Positions 1 through 7,635 are shown, numbered from the stretch's first letter. The stretch: DNA of 64,000 nt from Elioraea sp. (GCF_022842375.1 NZ_JALHPR010000006.1:148988-212987); one strand, 5' to 3'. Program-made: numbers and translations. Notes: a model not told the origin generated them from the sequence alone.

Positions 1-2
1 CG

Positions 3-446
3 ATCCACCGCCGCCTGCACGACCCGGCGCTTGCCGACCGCAGGCTCGGCGAGACATTGGCCGCACTCGCGCGTGATCTGCTGGCGGTGCAGGGCCGGCA
101 GGACATCGCGCTCTCAGCCACGGTCACCGAGGACCTGCCGACGCTCGGCCTCGGCCACATCTCAGCGATCGCAAGCATCGTGGTCGAGGCCGTGACGAAC
201 GCGGTGAAGCATGCCTTCGTCGATCGCGAAGGCGGCAGGCTCGAGATCTCGCTCCACCGTGGCGCAGGGACCCTCCTCCTCGCCATCGTCGACGATGGGC
301 CAGGCCCTCGCGCGGAAGCCCCCGATCCGACCAGTCTCGGCCTTGCGGTGATGGAGGCGATGGCGGCTCGGCTAGGGGGGCGCTTCATGCTTGAGCGGGC
401 GGCCGGGGGTGGTGCTGCGGTGCGGGTCGTTTTTCCGGCCCCATGA
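3..446 (+). CDS. Sensor histidine kinase, C-terminal part (5' end outside window)
   Basis: The reading frame is open from base 3, so the gene begins upstream of the window and only about 147 C-terminal residues are seen. The visible part is the histidine kinase ATP-binding domain: the N box reads EAVTNAVKHAF and the G1 box reads IVDDGPGP. The preceding helix resembles the HisKA_2/HWE dimerisation region (RRLHDPALA...). These kinases often phosphorylate PhyR-type regulators. The complete kinase at 1373-3127 has the same type of catalytic domain, and phyR lies 4.6 kb away. A role in the general stress response is an inference. Confidence 0.8.
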   Translation: MHRRLHDPALADRRLGETLAALARDLLAVQGRQDIALSATVTEDLPTLGLGHISAIASIVVEAVTNAVKHAFVDREGGRLEISLHRGAGTLLLAIVDDGPGPRAEAPDPTSLGLAVMEAMAARLGGRFMLERAAGGGAAVRVVFPAP

Positions 447-455
447 TCCAGCCCG

Positions 456-851
456 TCAGCGCCGGCGGATGACCGCGAGCGCGGTGTCCGCCAGGAGCGC
501 GCCGGCGCTGATGAGGGGCGCGCGCGCCACGTCGCGTATCGCCCGCCTGAGCAGCGCACGCCGCAGCGCGGCCGCTTCCTCCACGACCGGGTCATAACGC
601 GTGCGCGCAATGAACGCGAGCAGGAGCGCGACGACGGCATCGGCCACCGCGATGGCGAGTGCCGCCGTCACCAAGCCCAGGCTCGGCACAAGTGCGTGCC
701 ACGCCGCGACGTGGAGGAGGGCGATCGCGGCGACGCCGAACCCCGCGGCCCCGGCGCGCCAGGCGAAGGCACGCGCCTGGATGGAGAAGGCACGCTTCAG
801 CCTGATCGCCTCCGCCTCGGCTGCGAGGCTGACCAGCCCCACCGCGCGCAC
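456..851 (-). CDS. YqjE-like small membrane protein (holin-X/phage holin family type)
   Basis: A 131-residue protein with two strongly hydrophobic stretches (about residues 32-55 and 58-82) followed by a basic, Ala/Arg-rich tail. Size, topology and position directly downstream of a DUF883/YqjD-like gene match the YqjD-YqjE pairs of many proteobacteria. The start is a GTG three bases after the stop of the upstream gene, so the two are probably co-transcribed. The function of YqjE-type proteins is not established. The basic C-terminus may contact membrane lipids or nucleic acid, which is an inference. Confidence 0.6.
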   Translation of the reverse strand: MRAVGLVSLAAEAEAIRLKRAFSIQARAFAWRAGAAGFGVAAIALLHVAAWHALVPSLGLVTAALAIAVADAVVALLLAFIARTRYDPVVEEAAALRRALLRRAIRDVARAPLISAGALLADTALAVIRRR

Positions 852-854
852 GGC

Positions 855-1118
855 TCAGCGCCGGGTCAGCAGGGCAAGCACGAAGCCGACGGCAATCGCG
901 GTGCCGATCGCAGCCAGCGGCTGCGCGCGCACCGCGTCACTCACACGCGTCGACTGGTGGCGCACACCTTCCACCGCACTGTGGGCCAGGTCCTCCGCCT
1001 GCCCGGCGAGCGAAGCCACGGCGGGCGTCACCCGGTCTTCCATCAGCGTCTCGACCTTCTCGCGCAGCTTCGCGATCTCGTGCTCCGCGGTGCTGGCGGC
1101 AGAATTCTGGCTGGCCAT
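855..1118 (-). CDS. DUF883/ElaB-YqjD family membrane-anchored protein
   Basis: This 87-residue protein has a helical charged N-terminus (HEIAKLREKVETLMEDRV), a long amphipathic region, and a single C-terminal membrane segment (PLAAIGTAIAVGFVLALL) ending in RR. This is the layout of the ElaB/YgaM/YqjD family, tail-anchored inner-membrane proteins linked to stationary-phase stress and ribosome docking. I chose the ATG at 1118 because GGGAG lies just upstream. A longer in-frame extension to 1283 would run through a divergent promoter and has non-family composition. It probably heads an operon with the YqjE-like gene. Confidence 0.75.
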   Translation of the reverse strand: MASQNSAASTAEHEIAKLREKVETLMEDRVTPAVASLAGQAEDLAHSAVEGVRHQSTRVSDAVRAQPLAAIGTAIAVGFVLALLTRR

Positions 1119-1150
1119 GGTCACACTCCCTTTGCAGCTGTCCTGCTCAA

Positions 1151-1175
1151 GGAACGCGTGCGGCTGGCGAAGGTT
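1151..1175 (+). promoter_or_regulatory. Candidate EcfG (general stress response) promoter, GGAAC-N17-GTT
   Basis: GGAAC at 1151-1155 and GTT at 1173-1175 are separated by exactly 17 bases. This matches the alphaproteobacterial EcfG consensus GGAAC-N16/17-GTT. It points at the 25-codon ORF at 1274, about 98 bases downstream, and lies in the intergenic region of a stress locus that encodes EcfG itself. By simple arithmetic about four such matches are expected by chance in 64 kb of both strands, so position is the main support. Confidence 0.5.
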
Positions 1176-1273
1176 GCGACGCCAGCCAGGACGGTGTCGG
1201 GGCAACCGCCACAGGCGGCAGGCGTTGGGTTGGCGGGTGCCGCTTCCCGCGGCGAAGCAAGGAGACCGCAACC

Positions 1274-1351
1274 ATGCGATCAATCTTTCTCTACTTCCTC
1301 GGCGTTCCGGTGGTGCTGATCATCCTCCTGAACCTCTTCGGCGTGCTCTGA
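1274..1351 (+). CDS. 25-residue single-span membrane peptide
   Basis: A very short ORF with clear signals. An AAGGAG ribosome site (about 1258-1263) lies ten bases before the ATG, and the product begins MRSIFLYFLGVPVVLIILL and ends NLFGVL. Nearly the whole peptide is one hydrophobic helix. It is preceded by the exact EcfG-type promoter at 1151-1175 and is divergent from the DUF883 gene. I do not recognise a named family. Size and context suggest a small stress-induced inner-membrane peptide, which is an inference. Confidence 0.55.
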   Translation: MRSIFLYFLGVPVVLIILLNLFGVL

Positions 1352-1372
1352 ACACGCGGCCGGGAGGCCCGC

Positions 1373-3127
1373 TCAGGCCTCCCGCTTCGGAACATCCCCG
1401 CGTTCCTCGGCCTGAGGGTCCGGCAGCGGAAACACGACCTTGAGCACGGTTCCCCGCACGCCATCGAGCGGGGAGATCGACAGCGTTCCACCCAGCTGCG
1501 CCGCAAAGGCCTCGATCAGCTGCGTGCCCAGGCCCACCGTTTCATGCCCATCCACCGGTACGCTGAACACCTCCCCGCTGCGGCCCACGCCGTCATCGGC
1601 GATGACGAGCGATGCCATCCCGCCATCCAGGTTCACCGCAACACGCACGGTGCCACCCTCGTTGAAGGCAAACTTGAGCGCATTCGTGACGGCCTCGGTC
1701 ACGACGAGCGCCAGTGGCACCACGACATCGCTCGGCAGCACGACCTCGGGCGCCTCGACGAGCAGCCTGATCGGACTCCCCCCGCCACCATTTCTGATCC
1801 CGAACGAATCGAGGAGGTGATCGCACAGCTCGGTGAGGAACGGCAGGAGCGAGATCCGTTCGGGATCGTCATGGAGATAGAGGTGCCGGTGCAGCGTCGA
1901 GAGCGTGCGCACGCGCTCGCCCGCGACCTTCAGCTCCTGCCGTACCGCAGGGTCGGTCGCCCGGCCGGCATGCAGGCTGAGCAGGCTCGCGACGATCTGG
2001 AGGTTGTTCTTCACCCGGTGGTGGATCTCGGCAAAGATCAGGTCGCGCTGCGCCACCGCCTGGCTCAGCCCCCTCTCGCGCTCGAGGAGCGCTCTTGTCG
2101 CATCGGCGTAGGCGAGCGCGACATCGCGCACCTCCTGCGGCGCGCCCGAGAGGTCGCCCGGATCGAACGGCCCCGCCCCTTCCCGCCAGGCACGGATGCG
2201 CAGCGACACGCTCCGCAGCGGCTTGGTTACCGAGAGGTGCAGGCCGGCCAGCACCGCCGCGAAGCTGACCGCAAGCAGCAGCCCCGCCTCGCCGGAGCGG
2301 CGCAGCAGGGCCGCGTCCGGCCCCTCCATCCAACCGCGCGCCCCGGCAGCAACGACCAGCCTGAGATCATCGCGCAACGCGATCGCGGTATAGCGCCTGA
2401 CGACCCCGCCTACCCCCCGGCCTTCGATTTCCGCGCGATCGACCTGCATGAGCGCCGCGAGCGTTGCTGCATCCGGAAGCGCGGCGGGCGCGGCCCCGCT
2501 GGTGACGCCGAGCGTGGTTCCCACCTCGTCGACCAGCCAGGCATCCACGCCATCGCGCAACGTATTGCGGCGCCCGTGCCGCGCAAGCATCTCCGTGCCG
2601 AGGCCGAGCACGATGGCATCGATCGACCCATCCGCCTGCGGCATCGGCACGCCGAGCGAAATGATCGGAAGGCCGGTAATCGGTCCAAGCCGGAAACGCC
2701 CGACAACGGGGCTCTTGCCGCTGACGATCTCACGGAAGGCAGCGGCCTCCGCGAACAGCAGGCCACGCGGCCCGGGGCCGTGGCTGCTGCACCGCACGCG
2801 CCCCGCCGAATCGAGCACGACGACGACCGTGTAGGCGTGCCGCGCCGCACCGTGGGTCCGCGCGAGCAGGGCATCGCAACGGTCGGCGTCATCGTCGAAG
2901 TCGACGAGGACCTGGGCCAGCGTTACGAGCGTCTGTTCGGCGCCTGCAATGACCTGGTCGATGCTTCCGGCAATGGCCTCGGCGGACAGCCTGAGCCTGT
3001 CCCCCTCCTGGTGCTTGGCCGCCCGATAGCTCTCGACAGCCCCGATGATTGCGAGGACGAGGATGGGAAGCGCTGCCAGCAGGAAGAAGGCGGCGACACG
3101 TCCACGTACGGAGCGGAACAGCTCCAT
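1373..3127 (-). CDS. Sensor histidine kinase with extracytoplasmic sensor domain, HisKA_2 type
   Basis: A protein of about 584 residues. It has an N-terminal membrane segment (AAFFLLAALPILVLAIIGAV), a periplasmic region of about 250 residues resembling a double-Cache sensor, a second membrane segment near residue 280, a HAMP-like linker, the phosphoacceptor motif EIHHRVKNNLQ around His369/370, and an ATPase domain with N box EAVTNALKFAF. The HHRVKNN motif defines HisKA_2 kinases, the group that includes PhyR kinases such as PhyK. It lies downstream of ecfG and nepR on the same strand, so it is the best candidate PhyR kinase here. The ATG at 3127 was chosen because AGAGGG precedes it. Confidence 0.85.
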   Translation of the reverse strand: MELFRSVRGRVAAFFLLAALPILVLAIIGAVESYRAAKHQEGDRLRLSAEAIAGSIDQVIAGAEQTLVTLAQVLVDFDDDADRCDALLARTHGAARHAYTVVVVLDSAGRVRCSSHGPGPRGLLFAEAAAFREIVSGKSPVVGRFRLGPITGLPIISLGVPMPQADGSIDAIVLGLGTEMLARHGRRNTLRDGVDAWLVDEVGTTLGVTSGAAPAALPDAATLAALMQVDRAEIEGRGVGGVVRRYTAIALRDDLRLVVAAGARGWMEGPDAALLRRSGEAGLLLAVSFAAVLAGLHLSVTKPLRSVSLRIRAWREGAGPFDPGDLSGAPQEVRDVALAYADATRALLERERGLSQAVAQRDLIFAEIHHRVKNNLQIVASLLSLHAGRATDPAVRQELKVAGERVRTLSTLHRHLYLHDDPERISLLPFLTELCDHLLDSFGIRNGGGGSPIRLLVEAPEVVLPSDVVVPLALVVTEAVTNALKFAFNEGGTVRVAVNLDGGMASLVIADDGVGRSGEVFSVPVDGHETVGLGTQLIEAFAAQLGGTLSISPLDGVRGTVLKVVFPLPDPQAEERGDVPKREA

Positions 3128-3199
3128 TCGATCCCTCTGATCAGTGCGAGGAGGCGCCAAGCGCGGTCATCACCGCATCGCACGTTGCCGTGACGCTCT

Positions 3200-3233
3200 C
3201 GTCAGGCGAACCCGTCAGGCGAACTCGTCAGGC
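3200..3233. repeat. 13-bp tandem repeat, 2.6 copies
   Basis: CGTCAGGCGAACC at 3200-3212 is followed by CGTCAGGCGAACT at 3213-3225 and a partial third copy CGTCAGGC to 3233. It lies in the spacer between nepR and the sensor kinase gene. No function is evident. Confidence 0.8.
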
Positions 3234-3262
3234 TGCCTCCTGCCGGGGAGGACCTGCTCCGG

Positions 3263-3457
3263 TCACTTCTTCCGGTCGGCCTCGATGAGGCGGCGCAAGG
3301 CCTCCGGCACCGGCTCCTGCGCGACGCCGTCATACATGGCGCGCAAGCCACGCTCGAGCCACAGGTCGAACGCCGCTTCCGGCTTCGCACGGCGTTCGCG
3401 GCGCACTGGGCGTTCTGTCGGCATCGCCTTGTCGTCCGGCCCGCCCTGGTCGTCCAT
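3263..3457 (-). CDS. nepR: Anti-sigma factor NepR
   Basis: A 64-residue protein whose core (LRAMYDGVAQEPVPEALRRLI, residues about 39-59) matches the NepR signature of an LR-x-x-YD helix followed by EP-x-P and a second helix. NepR binds and sequesters the EcfG sigma factor. Phosphorylated PhyR captures NepR through its sigma-like domain and frees EcfG. The gene lies 21 bases downstream of ecfG on the same strand, the reverse of the common nepR-ecfG order. GAGAGG precedes the ATG at 3457. An internal Met at residue 12 is an alternative start. Confidence 0.88.
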   Translation of the reverse strand: MDDQGGPDDKAMPTERPVRRERRAKPEAAFDLWLERGLRAMYDGVAQEPVPEALRRLIEADRKK

Positions 3458-3478
3458 CGTGCCTCTCGGCCCTCGCCG

Positions 3479-4189
3479 CTACACCGCGCTCATGTCGGTG
3501 CACACGGCCTCTGCTTCGCCTCGCGAAGAGTTTACGCGCCGAGGCGATGCAAGCCAACGATCGTTTCGCGGCGCAGTCGAGATTCGCACCCGGGCTTCGC
3601 GCCCAGCGCGCCGGTCCCGGCCGAGCCCATCATCCCCCATCACGCTCTCGTTACCCAGCAGCATCGTCTGCAGTGTCCGCCGGGCGCGAAACACGCGCGC
3701 CTTCACGGTGCCAACGGCACAGCCCATCGCCGCGGCGATCTCCTCGCAGGACATGTTCTGCACCGTCAGCAGCACCAGCGCCTCGCGCTGGTCGGATGGC
3801 AGCCGCGCGAGGGCGGCGGAAAGTTCGCTAAGCACCAGTCGCTCCTCCGCCCCGCCGGAGCGGGCGAGGGCGTCACCCGGTGCATCCTCGATCGAGACCG
3901 TGGGGCGGCGGCGGCGCATGTCGGAAATGAAGGTATTGCGGAGGATGCGATGCAACCAGCCATGGAAATTCGTGCCCGGCTCGAAGCTCCCGCGCGCGGC
4001 CAGGGCCTTGGCCACGGCATCCTGCACGAGGTCATCAGCCGCGGCGCGGTTGCGGGTCAACGCCATCGCCTGCACGCGAAGCCGCGGCAGTGCCGCGATC
4101 AGGTCATCGTGGAAGCCGTCGTCCGGAGAAGCAGCCCTGGCGGTGGCCAGGGGTGTGGCGAGGGATGTCGCGCTCGTGCGGTCGGGCAT
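3479..4189 (-). CDS. ecfG: EcfG-type extracytoplasmic-function sigma factor (general stress response)
   Basis: Region 2 is present around residues 28-95 (ADDLVQDAVAKALA, NFHGWLHRILRNTFISDMRRR). Region 4 lies around residues 120-175 (LPSDQREALVLLTVQNMSCEEIA, VGTVKARVFRARRTL). These are typical of the EcfG (ECF15) group that drives the alphaproteobacterial general stress regulon. Linkage to nepR, phyR and a HisKA_2 kinase supports the call. An unusual Arg-rich tail of about 55 residues follows region 4, giving 236 residues where EcfG proteins are usually shorter. The tail could be real or a read-through after an old frameshift. Confidence 0.87.
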   Translation of the reverse strand: MPDRTSATSLATPLATARAASPDDGFHDDLIAALPRLRVQAMALTRNRAAADDLVQDAVAKALAARGSFEPGTNFHGWLHRILRNTFISDMRRRRPTVSIEDAPGDALARSGGAEERLVLSELSAALARLPSDQREALVLLTVQNMSCEEIAAAMGCAVGTVKARVFRARRTLQTMLLGNESVMGDDGLGRDRRAGREARVRISTAPRNDRWLASPRRVNSSRGEAEAVCTDMSAV

Positions 4190-4457
4190 CTTGTCACTCC
4201 TTCACGGCATCATCGATCGCTGCATCACCTGCGACCAGGCACTCCGGCCGTTCAGCAAATCGGCCTCCCCTAAATGGGTTGGGCGAACGTCTTCCTGTGC
4301 CGTCTACAATCACTACGCATGGCGGGTGCGAATGGTTGCGAGAAAAAATATCGGCCCCGCATGCAACCAGTGCCTCCTTGGCGCGTTTACGGCGCGAGGT
4401 CCTGGGTGTTGCAGTGCATTGACAGGGAGCGGCATGCGGCGACGGACTCGAGGACGG

Positions 4458-5021
4458 TTAGCGGTGATCCGCGCGCGCGAGATCGGCAAGGCGGGCGCGG
4501 GCGCGCGACACGCGTGCCTTCATCGTGCCCTCCGCCACGCCGCAGATCGACGCCGCTTCCGCATGGCTGAGCCCGTGGGCTCCCACCAGGATCACGGCCT
4601 CGCGCAAGGCCGGCGCGAGTTTCTGCAACAGCGCGATCATCGCGTCTGCCGTGAGCGCGCTTTCGGGCCGTGGCGCGGCCGCGGTTTCCGACACGGCGAG
4701 AATGTCGCCGACGGCGCGCTGCTCCGCCGTGCGACGACGCAGCGCGCTGATGCGGATATTGCGCAGCGTCGTGAACGCGAAAGGGCGCAACCCTTCGCCC
4801 GCGGGAACGGTGGTGGCCGCAAGCAGGCGCAGCACCGCCTCCTGGACGAGATCGTCCGCCTCCGTCCTGTTGCCCGACAGCGCCAGCGCGTAGGCGCGCA
4901 GGCGGGGCACGAGGGCCAGCAGGGCCTCGCGGTCCACCCCGGCACTGGCGCCTTGCCCCTGGGCCCCAACACCTTCGCCCGGCTTGTCGCTCCGCTGGCC
5001 ACGACCGTCCACGCCGCTCAC
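4458..5021 (-). CDS. Second EcfG-like ECF sigma factor
   Basis: Region 2 (LLALVPRLRAYALALSGN, ADDLVQEAVLRLL, TLRNIRISALRRR) and region 4 (LAPALREAVILVGAHGLSHAEA, GVAEGTMKARVSRARARL) are clear and most resemble the EcfG group. It is therefore a probable paralogue of the sigma factor at 3479. It is divergent from phyR. The start is uncertain: GTG at 5021 leaves only 26 bases to phyR, while a second GTG at 4937 (VDREALL) leaves room for a promoter and still includes all of region 2. In-frame sequence further upstream runs antisense through phyR and is not coding. Confidence 0.8.
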   Translation of the reverse strand: MSGVDGRGQRSDKPGEGVGAQGQGASAGVDREALLALVPRLRAYALALSGNRTEADDLVQEAVLRLLAATTVPAGEGLRPFAFTTLRNIRISALRRRTAEQRAVGDILAVSETAAAPRPESALTADAMIALLQKLAPALREAVILVGAHGLSHAEAASICGVAEGTMKARVSRARARLADLARADHR

Positions 5022-5047
5022 GCCGCCATCACCGAGGGAGACCGACG

Positions 5048-5794
5048 ATGCCCCACGCCGCGAACATGAGCGCGCGCAGCGCCTGGCCGGAAAGCGCGCT
5101 GCTCGATGCCCTCCCCGCGGCACGACGCTTCGCGCGCGTGCTCGTCGGCAGCCAGCAGGAGGGAGATGCGATCGTCGCCCTCGCACTCCTGTCGCTGCCC
5201 GAGCGTGCCTCGGCGCGCGCGGCCCTCTATGCCGCGATCGCCGCTGCGGCACCGGACGGGCCGGCCGATGCCACGCTCGGCCGCGCCGGACGGCGGATGC
5301 TGCTTCTCACCACACTCGAAGAGCAGGCGCCCGACGAGGCCGCGGCGGTCCTCGGCCTGCCGCTCGATGACGCCCTGCCCGCCCTTGCCGCTGCGCGTGC
5401 GGCCCTGCAGCAGGCAGTCTCGGCCGACGTTCTCGTGATCGAGGATGAGCCGATCATCGCGATGGACATCCAGGCCCTCGTGCGTCGCGCCGGCCATCGC
5501 GTGGTCGGCGTCGCGGCGACGGAGGCACAGGCTATCGGGCTCGCCGAACAGCTGCGCCCGAGCCTGATCCTCGCCGATGTCAATCTCGGCCGCGGCGGCG
5601 ATGGCTCGCGCGCCGTCGCCCGCATCCTCGAGACGATGCGGGTGCCGGTGATCTTCGTCACCGCGTATCCCGAACGGCTGCTGACCGGCGAAGGGCGGGA
5701 GCCTGCCTTCGTGGTGACCAAACCGTTCGACCCGACATCGCTTGCCGTCGCGACCTACCAGGCCACCGCCGGGCGCACGCCGCAGCTGATCTGA
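5048..5794 (+). CDS. phyR: Response regulator PhyR (sigma-like domain plus receiver)
   Basis: A 248-residue protein with the PhyR layout. Residues about 10-120 form a sigma-factor-like domain with degenerate region 2/4 helices. Residues 127-240 form a receiver with acidic pocket IEDEP, phosphoacceptor Asp177 (LILADVNL), Thr in FVTAYPE and Lys in VTKPFDP. On phosphorylation the sigma-like part binds NepR by partner switching and releases EcfG. It starts seven bases after GGGAG and is divergent from the second sigma gene. The usual genomic association with nepR/ecfG is present. Confidence 0.92.
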   Translation: MPHAANMSARSAWPESALLDALPAARRFARVLVGSQQEGDAIVALALLSLPERASARAALYAAIAAAAPDGPADATLGRAGRRMLLLTTLEEQAPDEAAAVLGLPLDDALPALAAARAALQQAVSADVLVIEDEPIIAMDIQALVRRAGHRVVGVAATEAQAIGLAEQLRPSLILADVNLGRGGDGSRAVARILETMRVPVIFVTAYPERLLTGEGREPAFVVTKPFDPTSLAVATYQATAGRTPQLI

Positions 5795-5805
5795 CCGGAA
5801 CCGAC

Positions 5806-5910
5806 CCGATCGGACGCGATCTGATCGGACGTGAGCTGATCGGACGTGAGCTGATCGGACGCGATCTGATCGGACGCGATCTGATCGGACGCGATCTGAT
5901 CGGACGCTAT
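5806..5910. repeat. 15-bp tandem repeat, seven copies, after phyR
   Basis: Seven consecutive units of consensus CTGATCGGACGYGAK run from 5806 to 5910. The first unit begins CC, the second and third end GTGAG, the next three end GCGAT and the last ends GCTAT. The array starts 12 bases after the phyR stop. The unit length is a multiple of three (LIGRD when read forward), but no start or gene-like context supports translation. The 313-base spacer 5795-6107 otherwise holds only the candidate promoter for the CsbD gene. Confidence 0.95.
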
Positions 5911-5992
5911 CTGGCACGGCCGCAACACGACAAGCCATGGAATACGTTGCGTTATCCGATCGATATGCGATGCCAGCATCGGCCATGCCCGA

Positions 5993-6017
5993 TGAACGTG
6001 CCTCCCTCATGCAGGTT
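5993..6017 (+). promoter_or_regulatory. Possible EcfG promoter upstream of the CsbD gene (one mismatch)
   Basis: TGAAC at 5993-5997 and GTT at 6015-6017 are separated by 17 bases, one mismatch from GGAAC-N17-GTT. It lies 90 bases before the CsbD start. CsbD genes are commonly stress-controlled, but the sequence match alone is weak. Confidence 0.25.
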
Positions 6018-6107
6018 TCCGCGCAACCAGGCCCGGCGCGCCGCGTTCCTCCAGCATGGTTGCGGTATTCCGTCGCAGCCGCAAGCTGAAGCAAGCGGAG
6101 AAATCCC

Positions 6108-6311
6108 ATGAACTGGGACCAGATGGCCGGCAACTGGAAGCAGATGACCGGGAAGGTCAAGGAACAGTGGGGCAAGCTCACTGACAGCGACCTCACCGAG
6201 ATCAACGGCAAGCGCGACCAGCTGATCGGGCGCGTGCAGGAGCGCTACGGCATCGCCAAGGAAGAGGCCGAGCGCCGGGTCTCCGACTGGGAAACCAGCT
6301 TCCGCGGCTGA
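6108..6311 (+). CDS. CsbD family stress-response protein
   Basis: A 67-residue hydrophilic protein beginning MNWDQMAGNWKQMTGKVKEQ, with WGKLTDSDL and GKRDQLIGRVQERYG. This is the complete CsbD signature: two amphipathic helices with W-x-Q and G-K-V-K motifs. Family members are small, abundant, stress-induced cytoplasmic proteins of unclear molecular role. A CGGAGAAA ribosome site precedes the ATG. It sits next to phyR, which fits general stress control. No signal peptide or membrane segment is seen. Confidence 0.9.
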   Translation: MNWDQMAGNWKQMTGKVKEQWGKLTDSDLTEINGKRDQLIGRVQERYGIAKEEAERRVSDWETSFRG

Positions 6312-6585
6312 TCGTTGATTGACCGAACGCCCTCCCCTCTCGCGGGGCGGGCCACGACCAGTGCCGGCCACATCCATTTCCCCCCTCCTGGATGAGCCGG
6401 TCGCTGCCATCGCCGCCGCTGCCGCACGCCCACGGGCGGCGGCACGGCGGCGATGTGCGTTCCGGGACCGCACCGTTCCAGCCCCGGTTTGCCTCCACCA
6501 TTCGCCCCGGCGGGGCTCGCTGCAACCCGGGCCCGCCCTGCGGCGTTGATGACAACGCAACGATCCGCCCAAGGGAGTCGCCATC

Positions 6586-6747
6586 ATGCTCAGCTACGCC
6601 CTCGCCTTCCTCGTGCTCGCACTGATCGCCGGCGTATTCGGCTTCGGTGGCATCGCCTCTGCCGCCGCCGGCATCGCCAAGGTGCTGTTCGCGATCTTCA
6701 TCGTACTGTTTGCCGTCTCGCTGATCGCCGGGGCGGTCGGAGCCTGA
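6586..6747 (+). CDS. DUF1328 family small membrane protein
   Basis: A 53-residue ORF with AAGGGAG nine bases before the ATG. It begins [20 protein letters not shown], continues with [20 protein letters not shown], and ends AGAVGA. The two hydrophobic helices separated by a Gly-rich turn, and the start M-L-x-x-A, match DUF1328/YtjA-type proteins, which recur near CsbD and other stress genes in proteobacteria. No biochemical role is known to me. The gap 6312-6585 upstream contains nothing else I can identify. Confidence 0.8.
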   Translation: MLSYALAFLVLALIAGVFGFGGIASAAAGIAKVLFAIFIVLFAVSLIAGAVGA

Positions 6748-6773
6748 GACAGGCCGGAACGCAAGGGGGAAGC

Positions 6774-7634
6774 GTGTGCGGCCTCATGCGCATCGCCTTG
6801 GTGGTGAACCCGCGCGCACGCGGCGTATCGCGGCTCGCCGGCGGCGCTGACGGTCTCGTCGCCGCCGTCGCCGACGCGGGCTTCACATTCGCCGTGCCGT
6901 CCGCTCCTGGCGCGCCGATCGAGGACCAGCTCGCCGCCGCGCTCGCGGCCGCGCCCCAGGCGATCCTCGTGGCCGGCGGCGACGGCACGGTGACAGCCGT
7001 TGCCGCGCGCATCGCGGGCACTGAGATCGCACTCGGCATCCTTCCGGGCGGGACGATGAACCGGCTCGCAGAGCGGCTCGGCCTGCCGAAGGACCCGCAC
7101 GCAGCGATCGCGCTGCTCGCGACGGCAGCACCAGCGCCGCTCGATGCCGCCTCGGTGAACGGGCAGTTCTTCCTCTACCAGTCGCTGATCGGACGCCCCG
7201 CGCGGCTGGCGCATTTCAGGGAACGCGCGCGCGACGGTGACGCTGGCTGGCGAAGCCTCGCACTCGCCCTTGTGCGCTCCCTCGCCCGCCCGTTCCGCGG
7301 CCGGCTGAGGCTTCGCGCCCACGGCGGTTGGCGGCGGTTGGCGGTCGCGGCCGTGGTCACCGTGCCAGCTTCCGGCGCCGCGAACGGGCTCCTGGCCGAA
7401 GCAGTGCGCCGCAGCAGCACGGTGGTCGGCGCGCTCCAGGGCTGGGCCTGGCTGCGCGGCAGGCTCGCGACTGCGCCTGGCGTCGACCACGTCACGACAC
7501 CGACGCTCGCGGTGCTGGCCGGTGGCGGCGCGGTCCGCGTCACGCTCGATGGTGAAATGAAGCTGCTGGCCTCGCCGCTGCGCTTCCGTCACCGCCCGGC
7601 AGCGCTCAGCGTCCTCGTTCCTGTGTCAAAATGA
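6774..7634 (+). CDS. Diacylglycerol kinase-like lipid kinase
   Basis: A protein of about 286 residues of the DAGK/YegS type. The nucleotide-binding core is visible as RIALVVNPRARG, VAGGDGTVTAVAARI and LGILPGGTMNRLAERLG, the last being the GGT-x-N loop. Family enzymes phosphorylate diacylglycerol or related lipids at the inner membrane. GTG at 6774 has an AAGGGGGA site just upstream. ATG at 6786 is the alternative and starts directly at the conserved core. The stop at 7632-7634 nearly abuts the next gene, suggesting a phosphoesterase/permease operon. The exact lipid substrate cannot be read from sequence. Confidence 0.8.
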   Translation: MCGLMRIALVVNPRARGVSRLAGGADGLVAAVADAGFTFAVPSAPGAPIEDQLAAALAAAPQAILVAGGDGTVTAVAARIAGTEIALGILPGGTMNRLAERLGLPKDPHAAIALLATAAPAPLDAASVNGQFFLYQSLIGRPARLAHFRERARDGDAGWRSLALALVRSLARPFRGRLRLRAHGGWRRLAVAAVVTVPASGAANGLLAEAVRRSSTVVGALQGWAWLRGRLATAPGVDHVTTPTLAVLAGGGAVRVTLDGEMKLLASPLRFRHRPAALSVLVPVSK

Positions 7635-7635
7635 T

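Noticed and set aside
1544..3193. Long plus-strand open frame opposite the sensor kinase
   Set aside because: It is the shadow of the kinase gene, which has a complete set of histidine kinase motifs on the minus strand.
4190..4457. EcfG autoregulatory promoter upstream of ecfG
   Set aside because: No GGAAC-N16/17-GTT or close variant was found on the minus strand in this spacer.
5798..5802. GGAAC after phyR as an EcfG promoter
   Set aside because: No GTT occurs at a spacing of 16 or 17 bases.
5806..5910. CRISPR-like array
   Set aside because: Units are 15 bp, contiguous and without unique spacers, so this is a simple tandem repeat.
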